The notes below the pieces were generated by a model. That model was not told the origin of the DNA. It saw only the letters and a program-made list of their open reading frames with translations, and did no database searches. 64,000 bases of DNA from contig NZ_JACOGA010000006.1 of NCBI RefSeq assembly GCF_014284175.1, positions 204,801 to 268,800 of the forward strand, given 5' to 3'. The stretch's first letter is position 1, and each line of letters begins with the position of its first letter. The DNA is from Affinundibacterium flavidum. Lineage in GTDB: Bacteria > Pseudomonadota > Gammaproteobacteria > Burkholderiales > Burkholderiaceae_D. The position numbers were made by a program, and so were the translations under genes. Below are positions 17,156 through 25,086 of the stretch, in pieces.

Positions 17156-17298
17156 CTGTTTCCCTTCAAGCCCATAAATACTAGCGCTTCGTTAATCCCT
17201 GTAATTTTCCGCAGGAATAAAATAACTATGAAAAGCGTCGCCAATAAAGATAGCCATTCTATCAAGCGAGATCATTGAGTCAAGAAAACAATATTGAC
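17132..17298 (-). repeat. Cassette-head module B (promoter, leader, GTT site)
   Basis: 167 bp, nearly identical to module A. On the minus strand the leader's GATTAAC core and CACGTTGAAT end can pair as an attC-like palindrome (AACGAAGCGC with GCGTCACGTT). After the GTT comes a short hairpin GCGACATTGTGTCGC shared with C and D. Confidence 0.85.
17256..17283 (-). promoter_or_regulatory. Promoter B
   Basis: Minus strand TTGACT, 16 nt, TAGAAT, identical hexamers to promoter A, with one base different in the spacer (TGATCTCGC for TGATCGCGC). The 265 bp on to 17562 hold the upstream region of the plus-strand BI-1 gene; no further gene seen. Confidence 0.8.
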
Positions 17299-17562
17299 TG
17301 ACCTGCCAGCCTTGTCAGTTCTCCCGCAATCTGAAAATTTGTTTTTTTGACCCAAGAAGCCACATTTCACACGCTTTTGTTGATCAAATAATAAACAGCG
17401 TTTAGTATGACTCGCGGTATTTAATTTGAAATCATTTTTGTTTTAAATATGGTTGTAATAGCGTTTGAATGTGTCGTCGACTAATTTCGCTTGTTCGATG
17501 AAGTACACAACACCCGTCAGCGTTTGCATCAATATTTTTTCAGACTTTCATAAAGGAAAAGC

Positions 17563-18252
17563 ATGGAACTCGAAGCACAAGTCAATGGCCCGAATACGTA
17601 TGGCCCTTCTCGCGAAAAATTTATCGCTAAAACTTTTAATCATCTAGGCGGCTCTATCGTCGCTTTCACCGCGATTGAAATGCTGTTTTTTTCCACAGGT
17701 TTTTCGGAAAAAATTGCACGCGCTATCTTCCAATTACCTTGGCTCGCCATCTTGGGCGCGTTTATGTTGATTAGCTGGTTAGCTTCACGCGCTGCCCACA
17801 CGGTGGAAAGTAAGGCTATGCAATATGCAGCCTTGGGCGCTTTTATCTTGGCGGAAGCTATTATCTTCGTGCCACTGCTGTATATCGCTGACAATTATGC
17901 ACCGGGTGTGATCACCAACGCAGCAGTGATCACCTTGATCGCTACGGTTGCTCTGATTGCGATTGCTTACACATCGCGCAAGGACTTTAGTTTTCTGGGA
18001 ACTGTCTTGAAATGGGGCGGTTTATTGGCTCTGGTGCTCGTTGTTTCCAGTGTGTTATTTGGATTTCAACTAGGCATGTTTTTTAGCTTCGTCATGGTCG
18101 CGTTTGCCGGTGGCGCGATTTTGTATGATGCGTCTAACATCATTCATCACTACGATGAAGAACGTTATGTGGGTGCAGCCTTGGAATTGTTCGCGTCGGT
18201 CGCTTTGATGTTCTGGTATGTATTGCGCTTACTGACTTCTTGGCGTGATTAA
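17563..18252 (+). CDS. Bax inhibitor-1/YccA family membrane protein
   Basis: 229 residues with seven hydrophobic helices and the family's conserved tail (LYDASNIIH, then LFASVALMFWYVLRLL). YccA interacts with the FtsH protease in E. coli; BI-1 proteins are pH-sensitive calcium leak channels. The ATG follows GGAAAAGC. It is the only plus-strand gene within the cassette block and has its own terminator, so it is probably a resident chromosomal gene with arrays on both sides. Confidence 0.9.
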   Translation: MELEAQVNGPNTYGPSREKFIAKTFNHLGGSIVAFTAIEMLFFSTGFSEKIARAIFQLPWLAILGAFMLISWLASRAAHTVESKAMQYAALGAFILAEAIIFVPLLYIADNYAPGVITNAAVITLIATVALIAIAYTSRKDFSFLGTVLKWGGLLALVLVVSSVLFGFQLGMFFSFVMVAFAGGAILYDASNIIHHYDEERYVGAALELFASVALMFWYVLRLLTSWRD

Positions 18253-18274
18253 TATTTGGATCGCAGCATAAAAG

Positions 18275-18300
18275 ACGGCGGGCTTGCTCGCCGTTTTTTT
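18275..18300 (+). terminator. Rho-independent terminator after the BI-1 gene
   Basis: Stem ACGGCG/CGCCGT with loop GGCTTGCT followed by seven T. It also separates the gene from the convergent ankyrin gene. Confidence 0.85.
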
Positions 18301-18330
18301 ATGCGTTGAAATCGCTGAATTTCTATTACG

Positions 18331-18996
18331 CTATCGCGTCAAAATTTCCCGCACCCATTCACTTTGCGCACATTCCAAAACGGTCTGGCATTTGCCATCG
18401 CGCAATTCGATACTGACGCCATGTTGAAGAAAGGCTTCGATAATGTGTTGTTGTGCTTCTTTTGCTTCTGGCTTCCCCGATCCACCACGTCCCGTGGTTT
18501 GAACGGCCAGATGAAAGGCACTAGACCCAGAGGTGTTGCGCAGATAGGGATCCGCTCCTGCGGATAATAAAAATTTGACGGCATCCGCACAGCGGGTTCT
18601 GCTTGCCCGGTGCAGGGCGCTCGCGCCATTTTTATCTTGAGCATTGATGTGCGCACCTGCGTCGAGGAGTAATTTGAGTGTAATAACTTGTTGCTGCGCA
18701 TCGTAATCGGGCCCACTGATAAAGCCATCGCATGCATAGTGCAAAGCTGTACCGCCGCGGCGATTACTAGCGTTGGGATCTGCTCCTGCACGTAAAAGCG
18801 CCTGAATCAAATGCACACGGTAACCGGCCGCCGCTAGATGCAAAGGCGTATCACCGATATAAATCCAATGGAAGATTTTTTCATTAAAAAGCTGATCGCT
18901 ATTAAAGCGTTGACTTGCTAAGCTAGGGTCATCCCGGAGCAACTGGCTTAAGCGAGCTGCATCGTCATCGATAATCGTATCGCTTATATTTTGCAC
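18331..18996 (-). CDS. Ankyrin-repeat protein
   Basis: 221 residues with about five ankyrin repeats: GDTPLHLAAAGYRVHLIQAL, GGTALHYACDGF, NGASALHRASRTRCADAVKF and GSSAFHLAVQTTG. No signal peptide, so likely cytosolic and protein-binding. The attC-like site at 19197 is the nearest recognised one on its 5' side, so it could be the last cassette gene of the long run headed by module C, or a resident gene. Convergent with the BI-1 gene. Confidence 0.85.
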   Translation of the reverse strand: MQNISDTIIDDDAARLSQLLRDDPSLASQRFNSDQLFNEKIFHWIYIGDTPLHLAAAGYRVHLIQALLRAGADPNASNRRGGTALHYACDGFISGPDYDAQQQVITLKLLLDAGAHINAQDKNGASALHRASRTRCADAVKFLLSAGADPYLRNTSGSSAFHLAVQTTGRGGSGKPEAKEAQQHIIEAFLQHGVSIELRDGKCQTVLECAQSEWVREILTR

Positions 18997-19196
18997 GTCT
19001 TATCTCCTATCGGCAATTTGTACCTTGTTTGATCGTGAATAAAACCGTAGTGCTTGATTTTGATTATTGATACTCGCGTATTAATGTAGCGAAATTCTAT
19101 GACGCTATCGTTGGAAAACAAATGACGTAGGCAACAAATTTCTCTTTACGAATTTGCTCCCGCTTTACATAACTAGTTTCAGTTGACTGGTAATTC

Positions 19197-19271
19197 TTTG
19201 AAGCCGAATGCTGAACGAAACGTGTTTGGCTAAGACCGTTCTTTGCTTTTCGCGTCATACTCGAGTTAGTG
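19197..19271 (-). other. attC-like site
   Basis: The far arm CGCGTCATACTCGAGTTAGTG lines up with CGCGTCATTTTCGAATGCC at 25149, and the stop TTA (19266-19268) sits inside the GTTAGTG core. The near core is changed (TTTGAAG). The 300-odd bases before it (18997-19196) hold no gene. Confidence 0.55.
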
Positions 19272-19628
19272 GCCATGAGCTAGTCGAAGTCGCCATTCTT
19301 TAAGTGTCATGGCTTCAAGCTTGCCGATGTCCACGAACAAGATATTGTTGGTTGAGATGTTCACGGCAAACACATAAGACAAATGTAGATCTTTCGATTC
19401 CATGATTGAGTAGACATAGATGGCTTCGTAGCACTTCCCATTGATGCGCGTGCGCTTGCCAGTATCAAAGACAGATTTGTCTTTTGTCCATGTGGCAAGT
19501 TCAGGCAATCGTTGAACCATTTTTGTGGCAGTACGCAAGTCGTTCTTGGTGCTCTCAGATGGTTGGCATGCGAAATCGACCTGACTGACGCTGGCCGATG
19601 TGAGAAGGAGTGCTGCAATTTGTAACAT
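19266..19628 (-). CDS. Small secreted protein of unknown function (cassette gene)
   Basis: 120 residues with a signal peptide (LQIAALLLTSASVSQVDFA) and two cysteines that could pair (CQPSE and KCYEAIY). The mature chain has INGKCYEAIYVYSIMESK and a strand-rich FAVNISTNNILFVD. No family recognised. Its stop is inside the attC-like core. Confidence 0.65.
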   Translation of the reverse strand: MLQIAALLLTSASVSQVDFACQPSESTKNDLRTATKMVQRLPELATWTKDKSVFDTGKRTRINGKCYEAIYVYSIMESKDLHLSYVFAVNISTNNILFVDIGKLEAMTLKEWRLRLAHGH

Positions 19629-19707
19629 AAGTGTCGAGTCCTAATGTTTAGATCAAAGGGCGTGGGAATGTAGCGTATTCTGTTCTACCCCGAAGCTAGA
19701 CAGCCGT

Positions 19708-20121
19708 CTATGTATGCGTTGGTGGTGCATAGGCGGCCAGCGTGCTAGTGCCACACGACGAACAAGATGTATCGGAATTGATTGCTTCACTATTTGGGAA
19801 TGCTTGCCGACATATGACGCACAAGAATTCATTGACTGGCGACCTATCTCTAGCCGGAACATAACGGATACCAAGCTCGTCAAATTCAATGATCCACCAC
19901 TTGCGGTCTGGATCATATTGAGCAGTTCCATGAGCTTCGAGATCTTCAAGCTCGTCAGACTCATCGACCGCGATAAGGGGTAAGCCTTCGCTCAGAACTA
20001 GACCTGCATTTGATAGATCACGAAGTGAGCCGAATGTGTCGAGAACGACCGCATCGCGATCTGGGTTCTTGATCCCTGAAACGATGCCATTGAAATCTGC
20101 ATAGATGCGGGTGACTGACAT
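19708..20121 (-). CDS. Protein with C-terminal zinc-ribbon-like cysteines (cassette gene)
   Basis: 137 residues. The N-terminal part reads SVTRIYADFNGIVSGIKN and DAVVLDTFGSL, the middle has an acidic stretch (ESDELEDLEAHG), and the C terminus has CVICRQAF...CSSCGTS, two CxxC pairs that could bind zinc. No family recognised. It starts about 15 bp from the attC at 20137. Confidence 0.65.
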   Translation of the reverse strand: MSVTRIYADFNGIVSGIKNPDRDAVVLDTFGSLRDLSNAGLVLSEGLPLIAVDESDELEDLEAHGTAQYDPDRKWWIIEFDELGIRYVPARDRSPVNEFLCVICRQAFPNSEAINSDTSCSSCGTSTLAAYAPPTHT

Positions 20122-20136
20122 AGTTTGCTCTGGATG

Positions 20137-20221
20137 TTTAGGGTTGAGCTGAACGAAGAGTTGCTGATTGCTGAAAATAGCGTGACGTCATCGTTGGCGG
20201 TTCAGATGGTGCCATTTAGGC
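20137..20221 (-). other. attC-like site
   Basis: Near arm GTTTAGGGTTGAGCTGAACG and far arm CGGTTCAGATGGTGCCATTTAGG line up with the arms of clearer sites; cores are changed (TTTAGG for TTAAC/GTTAG). The stop TTA of the upstream gene is 2 bp beyond. Confidence 0.5.
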
Positions 20222-20222
20222 A

Positions 20223-20606
20223 TTAACTCAGGCGGCGATTAAGTTCACATCGACAACTCGTCGCATTATTGAGAAAAAAATCTAAGCGGCTAGCTGGTCC
20301 GATAACTACCATGATGTACGCAATTATTTGAAAAAATGAAAGCACAAAATAAGTGGCGTGAATTTTTTGAAATGGCCGCAAACGAAACCAAATGTAAAAA
20401 ATGCGGCCTAAGGTAAGTAGGGCAAAAAAGCCAGCGATAAACAGCCATGCAAGAATCCCATCTACCACAAATAAATTGACGGTGCCTGTTAGCGCAGTAT
20501 GAATCTCGGTAGTAGGAATGATTACAAGAACAGGAAATGCACAAATGAGACACCCAATAAATGCCACAGGGAGAAATAGTGTCTTATCAACGAGAGTGAG
20601 ATTCAT
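20223..20606 (-). CDS. Multi-pass membrane protein of unknown function (cassette gene)
   Basis: 127 residues with four hydrophobic segments (LFLPVAFIGCLICAFPVLVII, FVVDGILAWLFIAGFFALL, FVLSFFQIIAYIMVVIG and others) and a short basic loop (RLRPFQKIHA). A small integral membrane protein; no family recognised. Flanked by attC-like sequences. Confidence 0.65.
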   Translation of the reverse strand: MNLTLVDKTLFLPVAFIGCLICAFPVLVIIPTTEIHTALTGTVNLFVVDGILAWLFIAGFFALLTLGRIFYIWFRLRPFQKIHATYFVLSFFQIIAYIMVVIGPASRLDFFLNNATSCRCELNRRLS

Positions 20607-20613
20607 GTCTTGA

Positions 20614-20727
20614 CCGCAACCGTAAAATTGAAAGGCGTGCTGACCAATCAGTAAATTGAAGAAACTAAGTATATGCGATTAGAAATGTTTTACTGCGAAT
20701 TATTCCGGCATACATGCGTGGTTCTAG
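20614..20727 (-). other. attC-like remnant
   Basis: AACCGTAAAATTGAAAGGCG resembles the near arm of the family (AACGCTGATTTGAAAGGCG at 24613). The far arm is not well conserved. Weak. Confidence 0.3.
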
Positions 20728-21254
20728 CTTCTTTCGAGCGCATCTGACCTTCGTCGAAACCAAGCATGTGCGGCAAAGTAAGTGCCAATAAGGGCGAACA
20801 TAAATGCAAGCCATGGCCTTAACGAATGGTCTGATTTCCATTCATCCGCGGCTTCGGCCCACGACCGGATTAGCTTGTCTCCCACCTTGATTTCCCAAGC
20901 ATCAAATACCTCGCCATCACCAAGCAAGGATCGGTGAGCTTGGGGATTGAATCGAACCGTGACTGATTGCTTGGAGGCACCAGAAAGGGCGGTCAACACC
21001 ATTCCACTTTTGCCAGCTTTCGACGGATAGTCGAAAGTGCGAGGATCTTCTGAAAATTTGAATTTCACACCATACTTGTGGTTCCCTATCCAAGTGACTT
21101 GACCGGTAGCAAAAGCTAGATTGGATGGATCCTGAATTCCTGCATCCGTTCCCAACCATGGCGCAGTTAAACACGCAAAAAATGCAGAAAACACCGCGTA
21201 GATCCAGAGCCTCATTTGACTATAACCCGGTGGGAACGCAAAGAAATTTCTCAT
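20724..21254 (-). CDS. Membrane protein with outer domain between two helices (cassette gene)
   Basis: 176 residues: N-terminal helix (LWIYAVFSAFFACLTAPWL), about 100 residues outside (GQVTWIGNHKYGVKFKF, VTVRFNPQAHRSLLGDGE) and a C-terminal helix (WLAFMFALIGTYFAAHAW) with a basic end. It has the same layout as the DUF3592-like gene at 16623. Family not certain. Confidence 0.65.
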   Translation of the reverse strand: MRNFFAFPPGYSQMRLWIYAVFSAFFACLTAPWLGTDAGIQDPSNLAFATGQVTWIGNHKYGVKFKFSEDPRTFDYPSKAGKSGMVLTALSGASKQSVTVRFNPQAHRSLLGDGEVFDAWEIKVGDKLIRSWAEAADEWKSDHSLRPWLAFMFALIGTYFAAHAWFRRRSDALERS

Positions 21255-21302
21255 GATGCCGAAACTCGAAATCGAGCCACGGACATCGGCTGGAGCGACT
21301 GG

Positions 21303-21785
21303 TCAGTTTTCACAGACGAAGCCATGGTCTTTCTTGTAGCGTGCGACTTCTGCTTTCGGCATTGTTTTGAACAGCGCGCAGACGGTAAAGCTGCCGATCT
21401 GTTTTCCGTTTAGTTCGTAACCCCAGTCGGTAATTTGCTCGCGCTTAAAAGCGTAAGTCTTGCCCGCAACCACTGATCCAACCACTTGCGGATCATTTGC
21501 GAGAACGCCGGCAAAGCCATCTTTGATTTCTTTGAACGGAATAAACCACAAGTGTTCAACGCCACCGTCATCCGACAGCATTACTTTCAATTTGAAGTTG
21601 GAAGCACCGTCGGGCGGCTTCTTCGATAGCGCCAAGAAGTCGTCAAGGGTTCTTTTAGCTTCGGCGATAGCAAGGTTCATATTTTTGTCTTGTTCACTGA
21701 CCTTCACGGTTCGGTCGTTAATCTTGTCTGCCGCCGCACAAGGATAAGAGGCTAGCAAAATTGCTGCGAAAATAATTCTTTTCAT
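21303..21785 (-). CDS. DUF2314 domain protein, exported (cassette gene)
   Basis: 160 residues with a signal peptide (IIFAAILLASYPCAAA). The core LKVMLSDDGGVEHLWFIPF followed by VAGKTYAFKREQITDWGY matches the DUF2314 pattern, a small domain of unknown function common in cassette arrays. Cysteines near the C terminus (CALFKT, GFVCEN) could form a disulfide. No attC seen at its 3' side. Confidence 0.75.
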   Translation of the reverse strand: MKRIIFAAILLASYPCAAADKINDRTVKVSEQDKNMNLAIAEAKRTLDDFLALSKKPPDGASNFKLKVMLSDDGGVEHLWFIPFKEIKDGFAGVLANDPQVVGSVVAGKTYAFKREQITDWGYELNGKQIGSFTVCALFKTMPKAEVARYKKDHGFVCEN

Positions 21786-21896
21786 TGAAATCTAGAGCTT
21801 AAGTTGAGGGATACGATGTAACTACAAGCCGCATTGTACTAAATGGACAGATCGCGGCACGACCTTTTGTGAACTAGCATTAGTCCGAGCCAGGGA

Positions 21897-22160
21897 CTAA
21901 GCTCCATCTTGCTTATCATTGGTATGAAGTATGTCATCTCGCATCGAATATGGTTGTATATCTATTTCTGGGAAATCAGTTTTGTATATACCCCAGTCCA
22001 TGTATTCATCGTACTTGGTCATCGCTTCAAAGTGGCTGCCGGCATCGACAGTCCAAACGCAACGGGCACCCGGCTCAAGAAGCGCGCGGGCAGCAGCACC
22101 GTTTAGACCAGCGAGACAAAATGTTTGCCCAGACGATTCGACCCAAAGTTCGTGCAGCAT
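21897..22160 (-). CDS. Small soluble protein of unknown function (cassette gene)
   Basis: 87 residues beginning MLHELWVESSGQTFCLAGLN, then RALLEPGARCVWTVDAGSHF and YDEYMDWGIYKTDFPEID. The compact alpha/beta look and lack of signal suggest a cytosolic protein. I do not recognise the family. The flanks do not contain a clear attC. Confidence 0.65.
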   Translation of the reverse strand: MLHELWVESSGQTFCLAGLNGAAARALLEPGARCVWTVDAGSHFEAMTKYDEYMDWGIYKTDFPEIDIQPYSMRDDILHTNDKQDGA

Positions 22161-22279
22161 GTTTGCAGTTTTCTATCCTTGAGCTGATCTGGACTGCACA
22201 CAATGCGCTGAAACTGAAAAGCAGGTGATTGAAAAAAATCGAATTTTGAAAGTGTGGCTGGCAAAGAAGTGATTGCAGA

Positions 22280-22582
22280 TCAGGGTCCAATTAACTCAAC
22301 AACCGCGTTACCTGAAACAGGATCGGTGACACCAAGCCCATTACCCAAATCTTCCAACATCCCGCGCAATCGATCCAACTGTGCAATCATTCCCGGGCGG
22401 GCGCCAATGAGGCTTTCCATATCATCCCATTCGCCAATGACGCAATACGCCTGATCGCCGGTTTTTATAAGAGTGAATTTGCGCATGCCTGAGAATTCGG
22501 CTTTCATCTTCCGGTGCTCCTCAATGAAAGCATCGTCAAATCCTGGTTTAACTTTGAATCGAACAACGTTATATGCACTCAT
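22280..22582 (-). CDS. Antibiotic-biosynthesis-monooxygenase-fold (ABM-like) protein
   Basis: 100 residues: SAYNVVRFKVKPGFDDAFIE, then TLIKTGDQAYCVIGEWDD and IAQLDRLRGMLEDLG, the dimeric ferredoxin-like layout of ABM-domain proteins. It may oxidise a small molecule or only bind one. The start ATG has a perfect AGGAGG four bases upstream. Promoter G lies about 40 bp further 5', so it is expressed independently of module C. Confidence 0.75.
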   Translation of the reverse strand: MSAYNVVRFKVKPGFDDAFIEEHRKMKAEFSGMRKFTLIKTGDQAYCVIGEWDDMESLIGARPGMIAQLDRLRGMLEDLGNGLGVTDPVSGNAVVELIGP

Positions 22583-22619
22583 ATTGCCTCCTGATTTGGT
22601 ACGATCCATCATGCTAAGC

Positions 22620-22647
22620 ATTCTATAACGTGATTTGGATGCGTCAA
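22620..22647 (-). promoter_or_regulatory. Promoter G of the cassette-promoter family
   Basis: Minus strand TTGACG, 16 nt, TAGAAT. It shares spacing and hexamers with A-E but not the GCTTGA before the -10 (here ACGTTA). Precedes the ABM-like gene. Confidence 0.7.
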
Positions 22648-22697
22648 GGAAGTTCAGTGGGGTACCGTAAGTGGGGCGAAATAGCCATAGGTGTATG

Positions 22698-22860
22698 CAC
22701 CGTCCGATGAGCGTTCGGTTATCGGTAAAGTAATTGATTTGTTGGTTAAATGAAGTAAAGAAAACAATGGTTCGCTATAATCAAACTTCATACGGCGCAA
22801 TCTATTTGTGGTTATTGCCCTACGAAGTGATTGTGCTTACGACCTTAAATAGTCAAATAA
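22698..22860 (-). repeat. Imperfect repeat, copy 1 of 2
   Basis: Shares CGTTCGGTTA.CGG, ATTTGATTTGT-like, AAACTTCAT.CG, TACGAAG.GATTG and CTTACGAC.TTAAAT in order with 23443-23571, with about 35 extra bases in the middle. The stop of the lipoprotein gene (22837-22839) is inside it. Confidence 0.6.
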
Positions 22861-23262
22861 CAGGCGACACACCACAGGAACAGGTGTTCCATTGCGCTCG
22901 GCAGGACTAGCCTTCCAATCGCGCATTGCGATGATGGCATGATCTGCAAACCACTTGTTCTCCGCCTCAGCACCGATAGGTTTGACTACGCCTTCCGTCG
23001 AGACTTCGAAACGAAGTATTGCACTGCCAGTGCGCCCCACCAAGTTCTCGCCGACTGGGTATAGCGGGCGTGTTCCAAATAGCAAACGCGGAGACTTGTT
23101 AATGGGTTTGGGCGAGCAGCCCTTCAGTTCAAGCTCTTGCATCATGTTCTCTGAGCTGTAAGGTCGGCTGTAAGGGTCTAGTGTTGATTTTGTCGCTGTG
23201 CAGCCAAATAAGTTTGCCACAAGTAAGAGTGTTATGCCGGGAAGAATTCTGGTGAGATGCAT
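22837..23262 (-). CDS. TonB-C-terminal-like lipoprotein (cassette gene)
   Basis: 141 residues with a lipoprotein signal (LLVANLFGC, cysteine ~21). The C-terminal part reads RPLYPVGENLVGRTGSAILRF, VSTEGVVKPIGAEA and ADHAIIAMRDWKASPAE, the TonB C-terminal domain pattern seen in many small lipoproteins that are not true energy transducers. Probably periplasmic face of the outer membrane. Its stop lies in the repeat at 22698. Confidence 0.75.
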   Translation of the reverse strand: MHLTRILPGITLLLVANLFGCTATKSTLDPYSRPYSSENMMQELELKGCSPKPINKSPRLLFGTRPLYPVGENLVGRTGSAILRFEVSTEGVVKPIGAEAENKWFADHAIIAMRDWKASPAERNGTPVPVVCRLLFDYLRS

Positions 23263-23693
23263 GAAGTTGCGCTTAAATTTGATTTAATTTTACAAAATAG
23301 AAAGATACCCGAACGTCAAACAAAAAACAATTCTATTTGCTCTCTCGGATTGTATGGATGCTGGCTATATTTCAATTCATCGAAACGACTTGTTCAGATG
23401 CGTAGTCATTTTTTATAAGCTTCACTGAATCGTTAAGGCAAATAGTCCGACAGGCGTTCGGTTAACGGCAAACCATTTGATTTGTCGATTAAACTTCATG
23501 CGATGTAATACACCTGTGACTATTGACGCCTTGCCTTACGAAGGGATTGCAACTTACGACTTTAAATCAAAACCTAATCCGATTCTCATTCGAGCGGAAC
23601 ATCATCGATAAAGAACATTGGGTGTTGGGATATTGCATATTTAGACTTATGCATTCCTGCAGATATTTGATTTATGTGGCAATTCAATTTGGG
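23263..23693. other. Non-coding stretch within the cassette block
   Basis: 431 bp without a convincing gene. It contains repeat copy 2 (23443-23571). Beyond it a 22-codon frame (MHKSKYAISQHP...) reads on the minus strand from about 23652, next to the attC at 23694; this could be a cassette with only a tiny ORF or none. Confidence 0.5.
23443..23571 (-). repeat. Imperfect repeat, copy 2 of 2
   Basis: Colinear with 22698-22860; see that entry. By position each copy lies between cassette genes, as an attC-type element would, but canonical cores are not seen. Confidence 0.6.
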
Positions 23694-23770
23694 GCCTAAC
23701 GCCGAGTTCAACTGCGGTCTTAAAGTTGTAGTGGCGCGCAGCGGAATGATGCTGCTACGACTTGTTAAAC
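23694..23770 (-). other. attC site
   Basis: Cores GCCTAAC and GTTAAAC. The stem AAGTTGTAG...CTACGACTT is exact with wobble and the inner GCAGC/GCTGC extends it. The stop of the GNAT gene is 9 bp beyond. Confidence 0.75.
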
Positions 23771-23778
23771 AAAAATGT

Positions 23779-24204
23779 TTAGAACTCTAAAGCCATATGA
23801 TGGCAATTAAGCTGAAAGCCTTTTGCTAAATATACGCGATGCGCCGCGTGACGGGCATATCCTGTATCTAAATGAACGGCATTACAACTAGAAGATTTGG
23901 CGTATTCGATTAACCAATTTAACAAAGAATCTGCAAATCCATTACCTCTAGCATTTGGTAGCGTCGTAAGATCGTCGATATAAAGAATTTTCCCCCACGC
24001 TAAAAACTCACAAAACCTAAAGCCCGCGGCACTTTTAACAATGCCATTTTCACGGAGCGCAAGTATTTTGTATGATTGACTCTCTTGCCTTCTAATTTGA
24101 GCAAGAAACTCTTCAAAATTTAGCTTTGGCCTTAACTCTTTAAATGCAGGAAAACATAGATTAATGTCTTCATCAGAGTTTGCAATAAAGATTTCATGTT
24201 CCAA
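23779..24204 (-). CDS. GNAT family N-acetyltransferase (cassette gene)
   Basis: 141 residues from a TTG start that has AAGGA eight bases upstream; the frame also runs on through the attC, which makes a longer N terminus unlikely. The acetyl-CoA loop is LTTLPNARGNGFADSLLNWL, followed by HLDTGYARHAAHRVYLAKGF, typical of GNAT proteins. Acceptor unknown; cassette acetyltransferases sometimes confer drug resistance but nothing here shows it. Confidence 0.85.
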   Translation of the reverse strand: MEHEIFIANSDEDINLCFPAFKELRPKLNFEEFLAQIRRQESQSYKILALRENGIVKSAAGFRFCEFLAWGKILYIDDLTTLPNARGNGFADSLLNWLIEYAKSSSCNAVHLDTGYARHAAHRVYLAKGFQLNCHHMALEF

Positions 24205-24221
24205 TTTAGCTGTCCTTTTTT

Positions 24222-24344
24222 GCTTAACGTTGAGCTGACCGTAAATGCGCATGTTGCACAAGAACCGAAGAGCAATTAATTGAAAAAATGCTGGCCGTCG
24301 AAATGCTAAATTGTGCAGCTTCTGCGTCGAGCGTTATGTTAAGC
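24222..24344 (-). other. attC site, long
   Basis: Cores GCTTAAC and GTTAAGC are exact inverse repeats; arms GTTGAGCTGAC and GCGTCGAGCGTTAT pair around a ~70-bp variable centre. 123 bp. Confidence 0.85.
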
Positions 24345-24378
24345 ATGTCTTTCATAGGCGCTGGCTCGTAGTTCTGCT

Positions 24379-24603
24379 TCACCTGTTACCCCAAACCACA
24401 TTGCAAAGCGAGGGAGTGTCAACTCTGAAAATGATATACCCAACATGTTGTAGTTGACTCCGCTTTACACATGTTAGCTCAACCCGATGAGAGGAAAACC
24501 AGTTACTAGACGCACCAGCTGTGCCAACCGCTAGCATGAACTTGCCCCAGCGATCTTCTGTAAGATGGGGATGAAACTCAACGGTGAAGGAAGACGATTT
24601 CAT
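24379..24603 (-). CDS. Small protein of unknown function (cassette gene)
   Basis: 74 residues starting MKSSSFTVEFHPHLTEDRWG, 5 bp from the attC core GTTAAGC (minus strand). A frame open further upstream runs through the attC and is not the start. Two cysteines, no membrane segment; the end CNVVWGNR is short and basic. Family not recognised. Confidence 0.6.
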   Translation of the reverse strand: MKSSSFTVEFHPHLTEDRWGKFMLAVGTAGASSNWFSSHRVELTCVKRSQLQHVGYIIFRVDTPSLCNVVWGNR

Positions 24604-24608
24604 AAGAT

Positions 24609-24698
24609 GCTTAACGCTGATTTGAAAGGCGCGTGCGCAGATCAATAAACTTAAGGGAAACGCCAATTCGCGGGTCATTTTCGAATGTTATGTTATAG
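24609..24698 (-). other. attC site
   Basis: Core GCTTAAC, arm GCTGATTTGAAAGGCGCG, far arm CGCGGGTCATTTTCGAATG and terminal GTTATAG. 90 bp, one of the clearest of the series. Confidence 0.85.
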
Positions 24699-24702
24699 AT
24701 CA

Positions 24703-25077
24703 TCACTTTTTTCCTCTACTCCGAAAAAAATATTTTAACCTCGAAATAAAAGTGGCATTGTCGCAAAGGTTGGGGTTTAAGCGCGCTAAGATTTTGGGAT
24801 CTCTCCCACCATATCTTAACGCATCAACACAACACACCTCTAGTGCGTTACAAGCCGACTCAATCTCTGCTTCCGTTTCTGGCTGTCGAATAAAATAAGT
24901 CTCGGTACATTCATTGGTCCATTGAGCTAGGAGGGTCGGTGCCTGATCTTCAGGAGCGCCGCATGCTAGGCATTCACCCCACCATGTTCCGTCTTTGCTT
25001 TTACACCCAAGAGTATAAAACGCGCCTTCAACATTTTTGGGCAATCGACTTGGATGTATGTAGTAGTCACGGTGCAT
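24703..25077 (-). CDS. Cytosolic protein with CxxC motif, unknown function (cassette gene)
   Basis: 124 residues beginning MHRDYYIHPSRLPKNVEGAF, then a GECLACGAPEDQAP knuckle-like segment (CLAC) and CNALEVCCVDALRYGG in a helical middle, ending in a basic FFRSRGKK. The cysteines may bind metal. No family recognised. Clear attC on both sides make the cassette status firm. Confidence 0.7.
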   Translation of the reverse strand: MHRDYYIHPSRLPKNVEGAFYTLGCKSKDGTWWGECLACGAPEDQAPTLLAQWTNECTETYFIRQPETEAEIESACNALEVCCVDALRYGGRDPKILARLNPNLCDNATFISRLKYFFRSRGKK

Positions 25078-25086
25078 GGCTATGAT

